From positions 1 to 64,000 of the forward strand of contig CALFMO010000054.1 in the NCBI GenBank assembly GCA_937879855.1: a stretch of 64,000 nucleotides of DNA, in the 5' to 3' direction. The stretch comes from an uncultured Acidobacteriaceae bacterium. Lineage in GTDB: Bacteria > Acidobacteriota > Terriglobia > Terriglobales > Acidobacteriaceae. The position numbers were made by a program, and so were the translations under genes. Shown here in pieces: positions 1 through 7,998 of the stretch (position 1 is the first letter of the stretch; every line of letters starts with the position of its first letter). The notes beneath the pieces were generated by a model. The model made no database searches. It saw only the letters and a program-made list of their open reading frames with translations, and was not told the DNA's origin.

Positions 1-365
1 GGCCGCTGGACAGCCGGGGGCGGCTGTCCCTACATGAGCCTCGGCACACAAGGTCGCTCGGCTTCGCTCGGGATGACAGGATTGAGAATCAACAGCAACA
101 GCAACGGCAGCGGACGGGGGTATCCGCTCTACATTTGGGTCGACTCAGGCTGCGGCCCGATACACCTGGGCCGCTGGACAGCCGGGGGCGGCTGTCCCTA
201 CATGAGCCTCGGCACACAAGGTCCCTCGGCTTCGCTCGGGATGACAGGATTAAGAATCAACAGCAAGATCAACGGCAGCGGACAGGGTTGTCCGCTCTAC
301 ATTTGGGTCGACTCAGGCAAGCGGCCCGATACACCTGGGCCGCTGGACAGCCGGGGGCGGCTGTC
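1..365. repeat. About 168-bp tandem repeat at the left edge
   Basis: The unit starting GGCCGCTGGACAGCC begins at 1, 169 and 338, giving two nearly identical units of 168-169 bp and a partial third. Each carries a perfect 8-bp hairpin (GACAGCCG / CGGCTGTC, 4-nt loop) at 9-28, 177-196 and 346-365, and two carry a stretch ending in CTTCGCTCGGGATGACAGG. Open frames across it only follow the repeat and I do not call them genes. The array may extend left of the window. Confidence 0.85.
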
Positions 366-918
366 CCCACATGGGCAACAGCAGATTCCTCCCCTTCGCT
401 TCGCTCAGGGTCGGAATGACAACACAAATCTCGTTACCAATGATTCCTAGCGCATCGGTTGGATGTGCTGTCGGATCCAATCCAGAATTTTCGGGAAAAC
501 ACAGCGGCTTCCCGCGTTCTCGTCTAGATTAGTCTAGAGACCGAAAATGCGGTTCCCAAATCGGGACCTGCGCGACAAACCCTCTTTTATTTCCATTGAC
601 TTCGCTGTCTCCAACAGATAATGCTTACGTATACGCTCTGACGGCCTGGGCGCGATTCGCGAGCTAACTCCTTTGTTCCCAAGATTTTGCCCGTAACTCG
701 TTCTAGCCGTTGGATTTTTTGGAGATTTCCCCCCAAGTTGGTGATTGCAATAGACCGAGGGGTACGGGGGGTGGGGGTACTAACCAGTAAACTTTCCCGA
801 AAAGGAAAGAATCCGCCGCCCGCCAAGTCCCATCCAACTGCCCCGCCCCGCGCCTTCCTTGCTCCTAGTCACAACCCTTCTCCATCGCTATTCTGACTAG
901 TCCACAATTCTGAAGCAC
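366..918. other. Gene-free stretch before the SDR gene
   Basis: About 550 bp without a convincing coding sequence. Open frames here are short, lack good ribosome sites and have no protein-like composition. A short dyad, TCTAGATTAGTCTAGA, lies near 523-538. I see nothing else I can name. Confidence 0.6.
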
Positions 919-948
919 ACGATCGTCCAGGCGACGATCGTCCAGGCG
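919..948. repeat. Two exact tandem copies of a 15-bp unit
   Basis: ACGATCGTCCAGGCG occurs at 919-933 and immediately again at 934-948. It sits 30 bp upstream of the SDR start, where an operator or a slippage repeat could lie. Function is not known. Confidence 0.8.
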
Positions 949-977
949 AGGGAGGACTGCATGCGAGGACTGCTGAC

Positions 978-1730
978 ATGAGAGGGTTAAAAGACAAGCG
1001 CGTGCTGATCACGGGTGGCGCGAGCGGGATCGGCGCGGCTACGGCGGCGCGCTTTCTGGAAGAGGGATCGCGAGTGTGCGTGCTCGATCGCGACGCCAAG
1101 GCCTGCGAGCACATCAAGCACGATTTGCCGCAACTGGGCGAGTCGATCATCGCCGACGTCACCGATCTGATGCAGGTGGAAGCGGCCTTTGCCGAGGCTA
1201 TCCGCCAGATGGATGGAGTCGACGTGCTCATCAACAACGCGGGCATCAGCATCCGGCACAAGTTTCTCGACATCACGCCGGAAGAGTGGGAGCGCGTGAT
1301 CGCGGTGAATCTGACTGGGATGTTCTACGTGGCGCAGACCGCGGCGCGGCACATGTGGGAGCGCGGCAGCGGCGTAATCCTGCAAACCGCGTCGACCAAC
1401 GGAGTGATGGGATATCCGTATTACGCCGACTACAACGCGACCAAGGCGGGAGTGATTGAGCTGACGCGGTCGATGGCGCTGGAGCTGGCGCCGAAGGTGC
1501 GGGTGTGCGCCGTGGCGCCGGGATACGTGCTGACGCCGATGCAGCGCCGGGAATATTCTGACGCGATGCTGGAGGAAGTGAACCAGAAGATTCCGCTGCG
1601 GCGCCACGCCACGCCGGAGGAGATTGCGGGGCTGTTTGCGTATCTGGCGTCGGAGGACGCGGCGTTCGCCACCGGGCACGTGTACACGATGGATGGAGGC
1701 GAGACCGCGGGAGGGTTGGCGAGCCGGTGA
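978..1730 (+). CDS. SDR family oxidoreductase
   Basis: A 250-residue classical short-chain dehydrogenase/reductase, a cytoplasmic NAD(P)-dependent oxidoreductase of unknown substrate. Visible family features are the nucleotide-binding GGASGIGAAT near residue 13, the NNAG motif near residue 88 and the catalytic Y-N-A-T-K (YxxxK) near residue 152, with a Ser-containing strand just before it. The C-terminal VYTMDGG is typical. The ATG at 978 has GAGG about 10 nt upstream. The stop codon overlaps the start of the next gene by one base (TGATG), so the two are probably cotranslated. Family assignment is firm; substrate cannot be inferred. Confidence 0.9.
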   Translation: MRGLKDKRVLITGGASGIGAATAARFLEEGSRVCVLDRDAKACEHIKHDLPQLGESIIADVTDLMQVEAAFAEAIRQMDGVDVLINNAGISIRHKFLDITPEEWERVIAVNLTGMFYVAQTAARHMWERGSGVILQTASTNGVMGYPYYADYNATKAGVIELTRSMALELAPKVRVCAVAPGYVLTPMQRREYSDAMLEEVNQKIPLRRHATPEEIAGLFAYLASEDAAFATGHVYTMDGGETAGGLASR

Positions 1731-2521
1731 TGGCGATCGCATTTCTGGGTGGAGGGAGAATCACGAGCGCGCTGGTCGCGGGGTTGCGGCTGGCGGGATA
1801 TGCCGGAGAGATTGTGGTGTACGACCGCCATCCGGAGAAGCTGCGGGCGTTGCGGCGGGCAGCGCGAGTGGAGATTGCGCGCGACTTGAAGTCGGCGGTG
1901 TCGCGGGCGGAGATGCTGATTGTGGCGGTTCGTCCGGCGTCGGTGAAGGGAATGCTGGAGGAGGTTGCGGCGTGCGGAGTTGAGGCGCCGAAGTTATGCG
2001 TGAGCCTGGCGGCGGGTGTTCCGTTGCGCAATCTGCAGGCATGGCTCGGTCCCGTGCATTGGGCGCGCGCGATGCCGAGTCCGGTATGCAGAATGGGACG
2101 AGGATTCACGCCGGTATGTTTTGCCCCTAGCGTTCGGAAGAGCGAGCGGGTTCGAGTACGGAAGTTGTTTGCGCGCGTGGGTGCCGTGGTCGAACTGCGG
2201 GAAGCCCAGATGGATGCGATCACAGCGGCCGCGTCGCCCACGCACGGTTATCATGCGCTTGCGACCTTGGCCAAAGCCGCCCAGGCTGCTGGGCTTGACG
2301 GTGAGACGGCGTTGCTGGCTGCGGCTCACGCGCTGTGCGACGGGATTGGATATTGGCGCGAGAGCGGAGAGAGCCTGGACGATCTGTTGCAGGAAGCGGC
2401 AACGCCCGGCGGGATCGCGGCCACGACGATGGCGGCGATGGACGCGAGCGGATACGCGCGGGTGGTGGAGAGTGGGATTCGCGCGGGCGTGAAACAGGCG
2501 CGGCGGAATGCGCGGCGATGA
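1730..2521 (+). CDS. Pyrroline-5-carboxylate reductase-like protein
   Basis: A 263-residue protein of the ProC family, which reduces 1-pyrroline-5-carboxylate to proline with NAD(P)H. The N-terminus has a Rossmann glycine motif (FLGGGRITSAL). The C-terminal half has the dimerisation-domain pattern (TAAASPTHGYHALATLAKAA, then a GG..ATTMAAMDASG segment matching the family's GGTT.A.L...G region). The glycine motif is looser than in housekeeping ProC and length is normal. A GTG at 1727 is in frame, but the ATG at 1730 overlapping the SDR stop is the better start. Being coupled to an SDR, it may act on a related imine rather than in proline synthesis. Confidence 0.78.
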   Translation: MAIAFLGGGRITSALVAGLRLAGYAGEIVVYDRHPEKLRALRRAARVEIARDLKSAVSRAEMLIVAVRPASVKGMLEEVAACGVEAPKLCVSLAAGVPLRNLQAWLGPVHWARAMPSPVCRMGRGFTPVCFAPSVRKSERVRVRKLFARVGAVVELREAQMDAITAAASPTHGYHALATLAKAAQAAGLDGETALLAAAHALCDGIGYWRESGESLDDLLQEAATPGGIAATTMAAMDASGYARVVESGIRAGVKQARRNARR

Positions 2522-2535
2522 CGGCGGGCCGAGAA

Positions 2536-2645
2536 GCGTACCTCAGCGGCTAAAGCCGACAATCGTTGTGCAGGCTTTATGGCACGAGTGAACTCGTGCC
2601 CTTCCCAAATGCTGGCGCGTGACAGCCGAGGCGGCTGTCGGTACG
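2536..2645. repeat. Cluster of short palindromic intergenic repeats
   Basis: Hairpin-forming words stand side by side: GGCACGAGTGAACTCGTGCC at 2581-2600 (8-bp stem, 4-nt loop) and GACAGCCGAGGCGGCTGTC at 2621-2639 (7-bp stem). The second is the same word as at 5056 and resembles the left-edge repeat, so this is a dispersed REP-like family. Confidence 0.75.
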
Positions 2646-2743
2646 TGGGCGGTTACCTTGGTCACCTATGGAGGCGATGGGAGTCTGGCAGAATACTTGG
2701 TGCGATTCTTCCTCGAGACTACGGTCTGCGGCATTCATTTGCG

Positions 2744-3214
2744 ATGGAAATTCTGACTCCCAAGGCGGTGCGACGCAGCACGCGGGTGCGCGCGGAGCTT
2801 CCGGTCAGCGTGACCAGTCTGGATCGAAGGCGGCCATTTGCCGAGAAATGTCTCGTGTTGGTGGTGAGCGCGATGGGATGCGGATTTAGAAGTACGCGCG
2901 CGCTGCAGATCGAAACGCCCATCATGATTAGCGATTTGCCGGGCGGTGGCAGCGTCACCGCGCGGGTGGCAAACTGTCTGCCGCTCGGAACTGACGGCAA
3001 ATATTTTCTGGTGGGTGCGTCGTTGTATACCCAGGGGAACGTTTGGCAGATCGCGAATCCGCCGGAAGATTGGAATGGCGCGGCGAAGGACGGGCCGGCG
3101 CCAAACGTGGCCAACAGCGAGGCGGACGACGCTGCGAAGGTGACCGTTAACAAGAAAGTTTGGCCCTACAATCTTTTCACGGAAGGCGTCGAGGCGCATC
3201 CACGGCGCAAGTAA
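2744..3214 (+). CDS. PilZ-like domain protein
   Basis: A 156-residue cytoplasmic protein. Near the N-terminus an Arg-rich RRSTR segment is followed by a beta-rich region with a S-x-x-G element (VVSAMGCG), as in PilZ domains that bind cyclic di-GMP through RxxxR and D/NxSxxG. The second motif is incomplete, so nucleotide binding is uncertain. The start is placed at MEILTPK because upstream in-frame sequence runs through the palindromic repeats. A second PilZ-like gene follows 93 bp downstream in the same orientation, as is common for such proteins in Acidobacteriota. Confidence 0.6.
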   Translation: MEILTPKAVRRSTRVRAELPVSVTSLDRRRPFAEKCLVLVVSAMGCGFRSTRALQIETPIMISDLPGGGSVTARVANCLPLGTDGKYFLVGASLYTQGNVWQIANPPEDWNGAAKDGPAPNVANSEADDAAKVTVNKKVWPYNLFTEGVEAHPRRK

Positions 3215-3307
3215 AAGTTTCTTCACACGGCGCAATCTAAGAACCAATCATCCTTCTTGTTCTTTCGTAACTTCGCCACGGTCGGCGTGGCTGCCATACT
3301 TTGGGAT

Positions 3308-3712
3308 ATGGCCGAACAGGTCAACCCGACAGAGCCGGTTGCCAGCGGAAATCAACCCGTCGATCGTCCGTTTCGCGTAAAGCTGCGCGGATCGGTGCTG
3401 GCGCTGGTGCGGTTGCCGAACCGGCGGTCGGTGCGGGCGGCGTTTCATCAGCTTTCTACTTCGGGCGGAGTTATCCATCTGGAAAAGCCGTTGGATGAGA
3501 AGCTGGAAGTGGAATTGATTTTTCATCTTCGCGAATCGACGATTCGCAGCAAGGCACAGATGCTGTTTCCCATGTGGGCGACGCAAGGATGGATGCAGCC
3601 TTTTCGCTTCGTGAACCTGCCCGACGCGAGCAGGGAAATTCTGGACACGAATTTGAAGTCTTTTCTGAGTGAAGAGCCCAAGGGGACTGCGGCTGGGGCT
3701 GGAACGTCTTAA
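3308..3712 (+). CDS. PilZ-like domain protein
   Basis: A 134-residue protein resembling its upstream neighbour in layout: a basic segment (RPFRVKLRGSV), then a beta strand with HQLSTSGGVIHLEKPL matching the D/NxSxxG end of a PilZ domain, and a C-terminal acidic tail. The start is the ATG at 3308; an earlier in-frame start at 3257 would add an unlikely segment. It lacks a signal peptide, so a cytoplasmic cyclic-di-GMP effector role is the natural inference, at moderate certainty because motifs are degenerate. Confidence 0.6.
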   Translation: MAEQVNPTEPVASGNQPVDRPFRVKLRGSVLALVRLPNRRSVRAAFHQLSTSGGVIHLEKPLDEKLEVELIFHLRESTIRSKAQMLFPMWATQGWMQPFRFVNLPDASREILDTNLKSFLSEEPKGTAAGAGTS

Positions 3713-3754
3713 CTTCTTCCTTCAAACAAAGAAGTTTGGCGTGCTGCTGACAGT

Positions 3755-3796
3755 GCGAGGGCAGGGTGCCCTCGCGACAGCCGGCAGGATGCCGGC
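3755..3796. repeat. Two adjacent palindromic repeats
   Basis: GCGAGGGCA-ggg-TGCCCTCGC (3755-3775, 9-bp stem) is followed by GCCGGCA-gga-TGCCGGC (3780-3796, 7-bp stem). Both fit the dispersed hairpin family of this genome. Lying just after a stop codon, they may also help end transcription. Confidence 0.7.
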
Positions 3797-3848
3797 GCTA
3801 CGCTTACACCATTACTCTGGTCACATTCGTTATCGGGGATGAAGGGCT

Positions 3849-4793
3849 ATGATGCGGCTTAGGTCCCCTATGAAGCGTCTCACCTTTGTGGTTTCCCTTA
3901 CGAACGACGATAACGATTATCAGCAAGAGCAGGCTGCGGCGGCGGAGAAGGCCGGGCGGCGGCTGGGCGTGGATGTGAAAATTATTCACGCGAACAATGA
4001 TGCTTTGGCGCAGAGCGAGCAATTGCTGAATTACGTTCAGGGTGCCGTGGGGGCGCGTCCCGATGCCATCATGTTCGAACCTGCCGGTGGCACCGCGTTT
4101 CCGCAGGTGGCGCGGGCAGCGGCGGCGGCAGGGATTGGGTGGGTCGTACTGAATCATGAGGTGGACTACATCCGGGAGTTGCGACGCACTTATAAGGTTC
4201 CGGTGTTTGCCATAAGCTCCGATCACGACGCGGTGGGAAGAATTCAGGGGCAACAATTTGCGGCGCTGCTGCCCAATGGCGGGTCGATTCTGTATATCGA
4301 GGGGCCAGCGAACAGTTCCGCGGCGAAAGAGCGAACGACGGGGATGCTGAAAACCAAGCCGGCGAACATACAAGTGAAGACGATGCGGGCGAACTGGACG
4401 GAGGAGAGCGCGTATCGGACGGTTAGTTCGTGGCTGCGTTTGCGGACTTCGCAGCAGAGCCGCATGGACCTGGTGGGAGCGCAGGACGATAGCATGGCGA
4501 TGGGCGCGCGAAAAGCGTTCAGCGAAATCGCCGAGAGCGAGCGCGCGCGGTGGATGAAGATCCCGATTACGGGCTGCGACGGGATGCCAAGGACCGGGCA
4601 GGCCTGGGTGCGCAATGGAACACTGGCGGCGACGATTTTCATTCGGCCCAATACCGATCTGGCGATTGAAATGTTGGTGGAGGCGTTTAAGGGCGGGTCG
4701 TTGCCGGAAAGTCGGGTTACGGAGCCGGAGTCGGTGCCATCGTTGCGGGATTTGGCAAAGGCCGGGAGGATGGGGAAGGGCGTGGGGGCTTAG
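3849..4793 (+). CDS. Periplasmic-binding-protein-like sugar-binding domain protein
   Basis: A 314-residue protein with the fold of sugar ABC-transporter substrate-binding proteins (Peripla_BP_4 / LacI effector-domain type). It opens with a beta strand and N-D-D-N-D-Y-Q-Q, repeats alpha/beta units, and has D-A-I-M-F-E-P-A-G-G, typical of ribose-binding-type proteins where the ligand loop lies. No signal peptide is seen and no permease or ATPase gene is adjacent, so it may be a cytoplasmic sensor rather than a transport component. Start choice between 3849 and the ATG at 3870 is open. A terminator-like hairpin lies downstream. Confidence 0.65.
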   Translation: MMRLRSPMKRLTFVVSLTNDDNDYQQEQAAAAEKAGRRLGVDVKIIHANNDALAQSEQLLNYVQGAVGARPDAIMFEPAGGTAFPQVARAAAAAGIGWVVLNHEVDYIRELRRTYKVPVFAISSDHDAVGRIQGQQFAALLPNGGSILYIEGPANSSAAKERTTGMLKTKPANIQVKTMRANWTEESAYRTVSSWLRLRTSQQSRMDLVGAQDDSMAMGARKAFSEIAESERARWMKIPITGCDGMPRTGQAWVRNGTLAATIFIRPNTDLAIEMLVEAFKGGSLPESRVTEPESVPSLRDLAKAGRMGKGVGA

Positions 4794-4854
4794 GGAAAAT
4801 CAGATTTTAGATTTCAGATCTCAGATTTTTGGTTTCTTTCAGGTTGCGGGTTGG

Positions 4855-4879
4855 GGCGTTCCCACGGGGACGCCTTTTT
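4855..4879 (+). terminator. Rho-independent terminator
   Basis: GGCGT-t-CCC, loop acg, GGG-ACGCC, then TTTTT. The stem has a single bulged T and sits 61 bp after the stop of the binding-protein gene in the sense orientation. Confidence 0.6.
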
Positions 4880-5055
4880 CGTTTGTGGTTATTTTGAGTG
4901 GACTCTTTTCAGCGGTCTGCGAGACGCGAATGGTTGGTCGTACTTCAACTCAAGGTCCCTCCACTCCGCCGTCGCTGGCGCTCCGGCTCCGGTCGGGATG
5001 ACATGGTTAATGCGGATTTGCGCTTGCTCGCGGCCGCTCGCCTTTGGCTGCGCGG

Positions 5056-5121
5056 GACAGCCGAGGCGGCTGTCGCCACATGAGCATCGGCTGCAGGGGA
5101 CGGACGAATGCGTCCGTCCCC
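5056..5121. repeat. Palindromic repeats behind the acetyl-CoA synthetase
   Basis: GACAGCCGAGGCGGCTGTC at 5056-5074 repeats the word at 2621. A perfect 11-bp stem with 4-nt loop (GGGGACGGACG / CGTCCGTCCCC) spans 5096-5121. The second lies 10 bp beyond the stop of the minus-strand acs gene and could stabilise or end its transcript, although no T-run follows. Confidence 0.75.
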
Positions 5122-5131
5122 ACACGAGTAA

Positions 5132-7041
5132 CTATCCTTCCATGGTGCTTACGTCTCCGGCGTCTACTCCGGCTTCTTTGGCTTTCAGGAAGCGGCGGAG
5201 GATTTTGCCGGAACGTGTTTTTGGGAGTGACGCTACGAATTCCAGTGAACTCGGGGTTGCGATCGGGCCTAGTTCTCGTCTTACGTGTTCGATCAGCGCT
5301 GCGGCCAGCGCGTCTGACGGGACGTGATCGGAGCGGACCTGGACGAAAGCCTTAATGCATTCTCCCTTCATCGGATCGGGGACGCCGATGGCAGCGGCTT
5401 CGGCGACTGCGGGATGAGAGACCAGCGCGCTCTCGACTTCGGCGGTGCCGATGCGGTGTCCGGCGACGTTGAGCACGTCGTCTGACCGGCCCAGGACCGC
5501 GATGTATCCGTCTTTGTCTTTCATGGCGACGTCGCCGGTTACATAGCAGCCGGGAAAGAATTGCCAGTCGCGCTCATATCTGGCAGGATCTCGCCAGACG
5601 GTGCGCAGCATGCAGGGGAAGGGACGCTTGAGCACGAGACGTCCGCCAACGTTGGGCGGGACGGGCTTCCCATCTTCGTCGACCACATCGGCTTCAGCGC
5701 CGGGAACGGCGACTCCTACTTTGCCGGGACGCATGGCCATCGAAGGAGCGGTTCCCAGTGCAGGTCCGCCCAACTCGGTTTGCCACCAGTTGTCGATCAC
5801 ATAGCCCCATTTGCCGTCGCCCGCGAGATGGGTTTGCGCCCAACGCCAGGCTTCGGATTCAGCGGCTCTCCGGCGCACGCGATCACGCGCAACGTGGTGA
5901 GATCATGCGCGGCAGGATAGCTTTCGCCGTAACGCATAAACATGCGCAACGCGGTGGGGGCGGTGAACATTTTGGTGACGCCGTAACGCTCGACGATCTC
6001 CCAGGCGATGCCGGGGTTGGGGAAGTCGATGGCACCTTCGCGGAACAACGTGGTGACGCCGGCGCAGAGCGGCGCATAGACGATGTAAGAGTGGCCGACG
6101 ACCCATCCGATGTCGGAGGTGCACCAGAAAATGTCACGCTCGCCGACGTCAAAGAAACTTTCCAGATGGTAAGTGGTGCCGACCATGTATCCGCCATGGA
6201 CGTGGAGGACGCCTTTGGGCTTGCCCGTGGAACCTGAGGTGTAGAGCAGGAAGAGCGGATCTTCGGCGTCCATCTCTTCCGCGGGACAATCGGGCGGGAA
6301 CTTGAGCAGGTCGTTGAAATCGATTTCGCGCGGGCCGGTGATTTCGGTTTTGGCGCGGGAGTAGACGATGACTTTCTGGACGAAGTCGAGGGATTCGAGA
6401 GCTTCGTCGACAATGGCTTTGAGGGCAATGGTTTTGCCGCGGCGGAAGCCGACATCGCCGGCGATGACAATCTTCGCCTGCGCATCGGTGATGCGGTCGC
6501 GGAGCGCGGTGTGTCCGAGGCCAGCGTAGACGACAGAATGGATTGCTCCGATGCGGGCGCAGGCCAGCATGGCCACTGCGCCTTCGATGGTGAGTGGCAT
6601 ATAGATGACGACGCGATCGCCCTTGACCACTCCCAGGGATTTCAGGCCGTTGGAGAAACGGCAGACCTGGCGATAGAGTTGGCCGTACGTGACGATCCGC
6701 TCGGAGCCGTCCTCGCCCAGCCAGATGAAAGCGGCGCGATTGCAGCGGTCGGAGTTGGCGTGGCGATCGAGCGCGTTGATGGTGATATTGGTTTTCGCTC
6801 CGGTGAACCATTGATGATGGACGCCATCCCACTCGAGGACCTTGCTCCACGGTTGTGACCACTCGAAACGTTGCGCGTAGTCCGCCCAGAAACCTTCGGG
6901 ATCTTTCAGCGAGCGTTTGCATTCCGCAGTCCAATTTTTTTGCAGCACATTTTCAGCGACGATCGCGGGTGCCGCGTATTCCTGATCGAGGGTGAGGAGG
7001 TTGGAAATGTTTTCTGGCTTGGTGAGGGGAAGCGCGCTCAT
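5132..7041 (-). CDS. acsA: Acetyl-CoA synthetase, frameshifted
   Basis: AMP-forming acetate-CoA ligase, which activates acetate to acetyl-CoA through acetyl-AMP. Present are the phosphate-binding LLYTSGSTGKPKGVLHVHGG, the WCTSDIGWVVGHSY and WWQTELGG motifs, and the C-terminal PKTRSGKILRR with the lysine that is acetylated in this family. The frame breaks at about 5854-5858. The N-terminal frame reads ..GEPLNP and then leaves the family sequence, while the next frame resumes with EAWRWAQTH; adding one base in AATCCGAAGCC restores a full-length protein of about 636 residues. The start at 7041 has AGGAGG 9 nt upstream. It is divergent from the ActP operon, fitting acetate scavenging. The shift may be a sequencing error or a real mutation. 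Confidence 0.88.
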
Positions 7042-7118
7042 GCGAAAACCTCCTGAGAGCGAAGGGCAAAAGCCCCGAAGAGACGAAGGGGATTCTGCCG
7101 CCGGACGGGCTGTCGGGC

Positions 7119-7134
7119 AGTGACTAGGATCACA
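7119..7134. promoter_or_regulatory. CRP-type binding site candidate
   Basis: AGTGA-CTAGGA-TCACA matches the CRP/FNR-family pattern TGTGA-N6-TCACA in 9 of 10 positions. It lies 78 bp upstream of the acs start. Acetate-utilisation genes are CRP-controlled in E. coli; regulation here is inferred. Confidence 0.45.
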
Positions 7135-7271
7135 GGTTGGGGTGTTTCTGCGCAAGGGAAGAAATGAGGCTGGCCTAGGGGGCGGGGCGAACAGCACAGC
7201 GGGCGGTCACTGCGGAAGGCTGCTGAATCCGCAGTGGCGACGGGCTTCATTCGAGGAGCCAAGCGAAAAAG

Positions 7272-7303
7272 CCCACTTTTCGCAAAGAACGCGAGAAATA
7301 GGG
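7272..7303. repeat. Hairpin repeat, copy 1
   Basis: CCCACTTTTCGCAAAGAACG followed by CGAGAAATAGGG forms a 7-bp stem (one G-U pair) with a 7-nt loop. A near-identical copy lies at 9618-9648 in the same orientation, beyond the actP gene. Confidence 0.75.
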
Positions 7304-7328
7304 CACCCGGAACAGCTTGGCTTAAGCT

Positions 7329-7344
7329 CGTGATTTCAATCACA
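7329..7344. promoter_or_regulatory. CRP-type binding site candidate
   Basis: CGTGA-TTTCAA-TCACA matches TGTGA-N6-TCACA in 9 of 10 positions. It is in the 585-bp gap between divergent acs and DUF485-actP, 283 bp before the latter. With the box at 7119 it suggests shared control of acetate uptake and activation. Confidence 0.5.
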
Positions 7345-7626
7345 TGCGGGCGTGCGTTTCGGCACATCGCGGGAAATGCCTCTGCCCTACTGTGGCTTCC
7401 CTTGCGCCGAAACACCCCAGTCGGGATGCGAGGCCCGAGCCCCAGACGAAGTTTGACACGCGAGCGCGACAAGAACTCGCGGACGGTATGGAGCAACGAA
7501 TCGTTCAAAAACAGATTTGCTGCCAAAAAGGGCAAAACGGGAGTAAGCTGTCCCGGTTTGGTGGTCGCCCACGGAATTCACGTTCCACAAATGTGGCGAG
7601 TTCGACGTCAGCCACGAGGAGAGCCT

Positions 7627-7995
7627 ATGGCAAACGCCGTACGAGATTTAGAAGCGGTTCAACCGAAACAGTATCAAGCTTCACAATTGACTTGGGACAA
7701 GATTGCGGAGAGCAAGGAATTTAAAGATTTGATGGCGACGAAGAAGACGTTCATTGTGCCGGCTTTCATCTTCTTCGTCGTTTACTACTTTGCGTTGCCG
7801 GTGCTGGTGGGATATGCGCCGGGATTCATGTCGACCAAAGTAATTGGGCAGGTGAATCTCGCGTACCTGTTCGCGCTATCGCAATTTTTTGTGGCGTGGA
7901 TTATTGCCGGGTTATACGTCAAAGCTGCGAATAACTTTGACCGTCTCGCGAAAGACATTCTCGATAAGGCCGAGGATGCAAGGGGAGGCCAGTAA
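7627..7995 (+). CDS. DUF485 family membrane protein
   Basis: A 122-residue inner-membrane protein with two transmembrane segments (around residues 44-65 and 80-100) separated by a G-Y-A-P-G-F-M loop. This is the usual arrangement of the small DUF485 (YjcH-like) partner that precedes acetate permease ActP. The ATG at 7627 has AGGAG upstream, and in-frame sequence before it is not protein-like. The stop is 3 bp before the actP start, so the two are cotranslated. Function is unknown beyond association with ActP. Confidence 0.88.
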   Translation: MANAVRDLEAVQPKQYQASQLTWDKIAESKEFKDLMATKKTFIVPAFIFFVVYYFALPVLVGYAPGFMSTKVIGQVNLAYLFALSQFFVAWIIAGLYVKAANNFDRLAKDILDKAEDARGGQ

Positions 7996-7998
7996 GCC

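Noticed and set aside
34..450. Open frame across the left-edge tandem repeats
   Set aside because: The translation merely repeats the 168-bp DNA unit, has no ribosome site and matches nothing; better explained as a repeat.
987..1742. Long minus-strand frame opposite the SDR gene
   Set aside because: It is the high-GC shadow of a clear SDR gene and is rich in Arg/His with no motif.
1273..2241. 322-residue minus-strand frame
   Set aside because: Covers two confidently assigned plus-strand genes and has the Ala/Arg/Ser/Thr-rich look of an antisense shadow.
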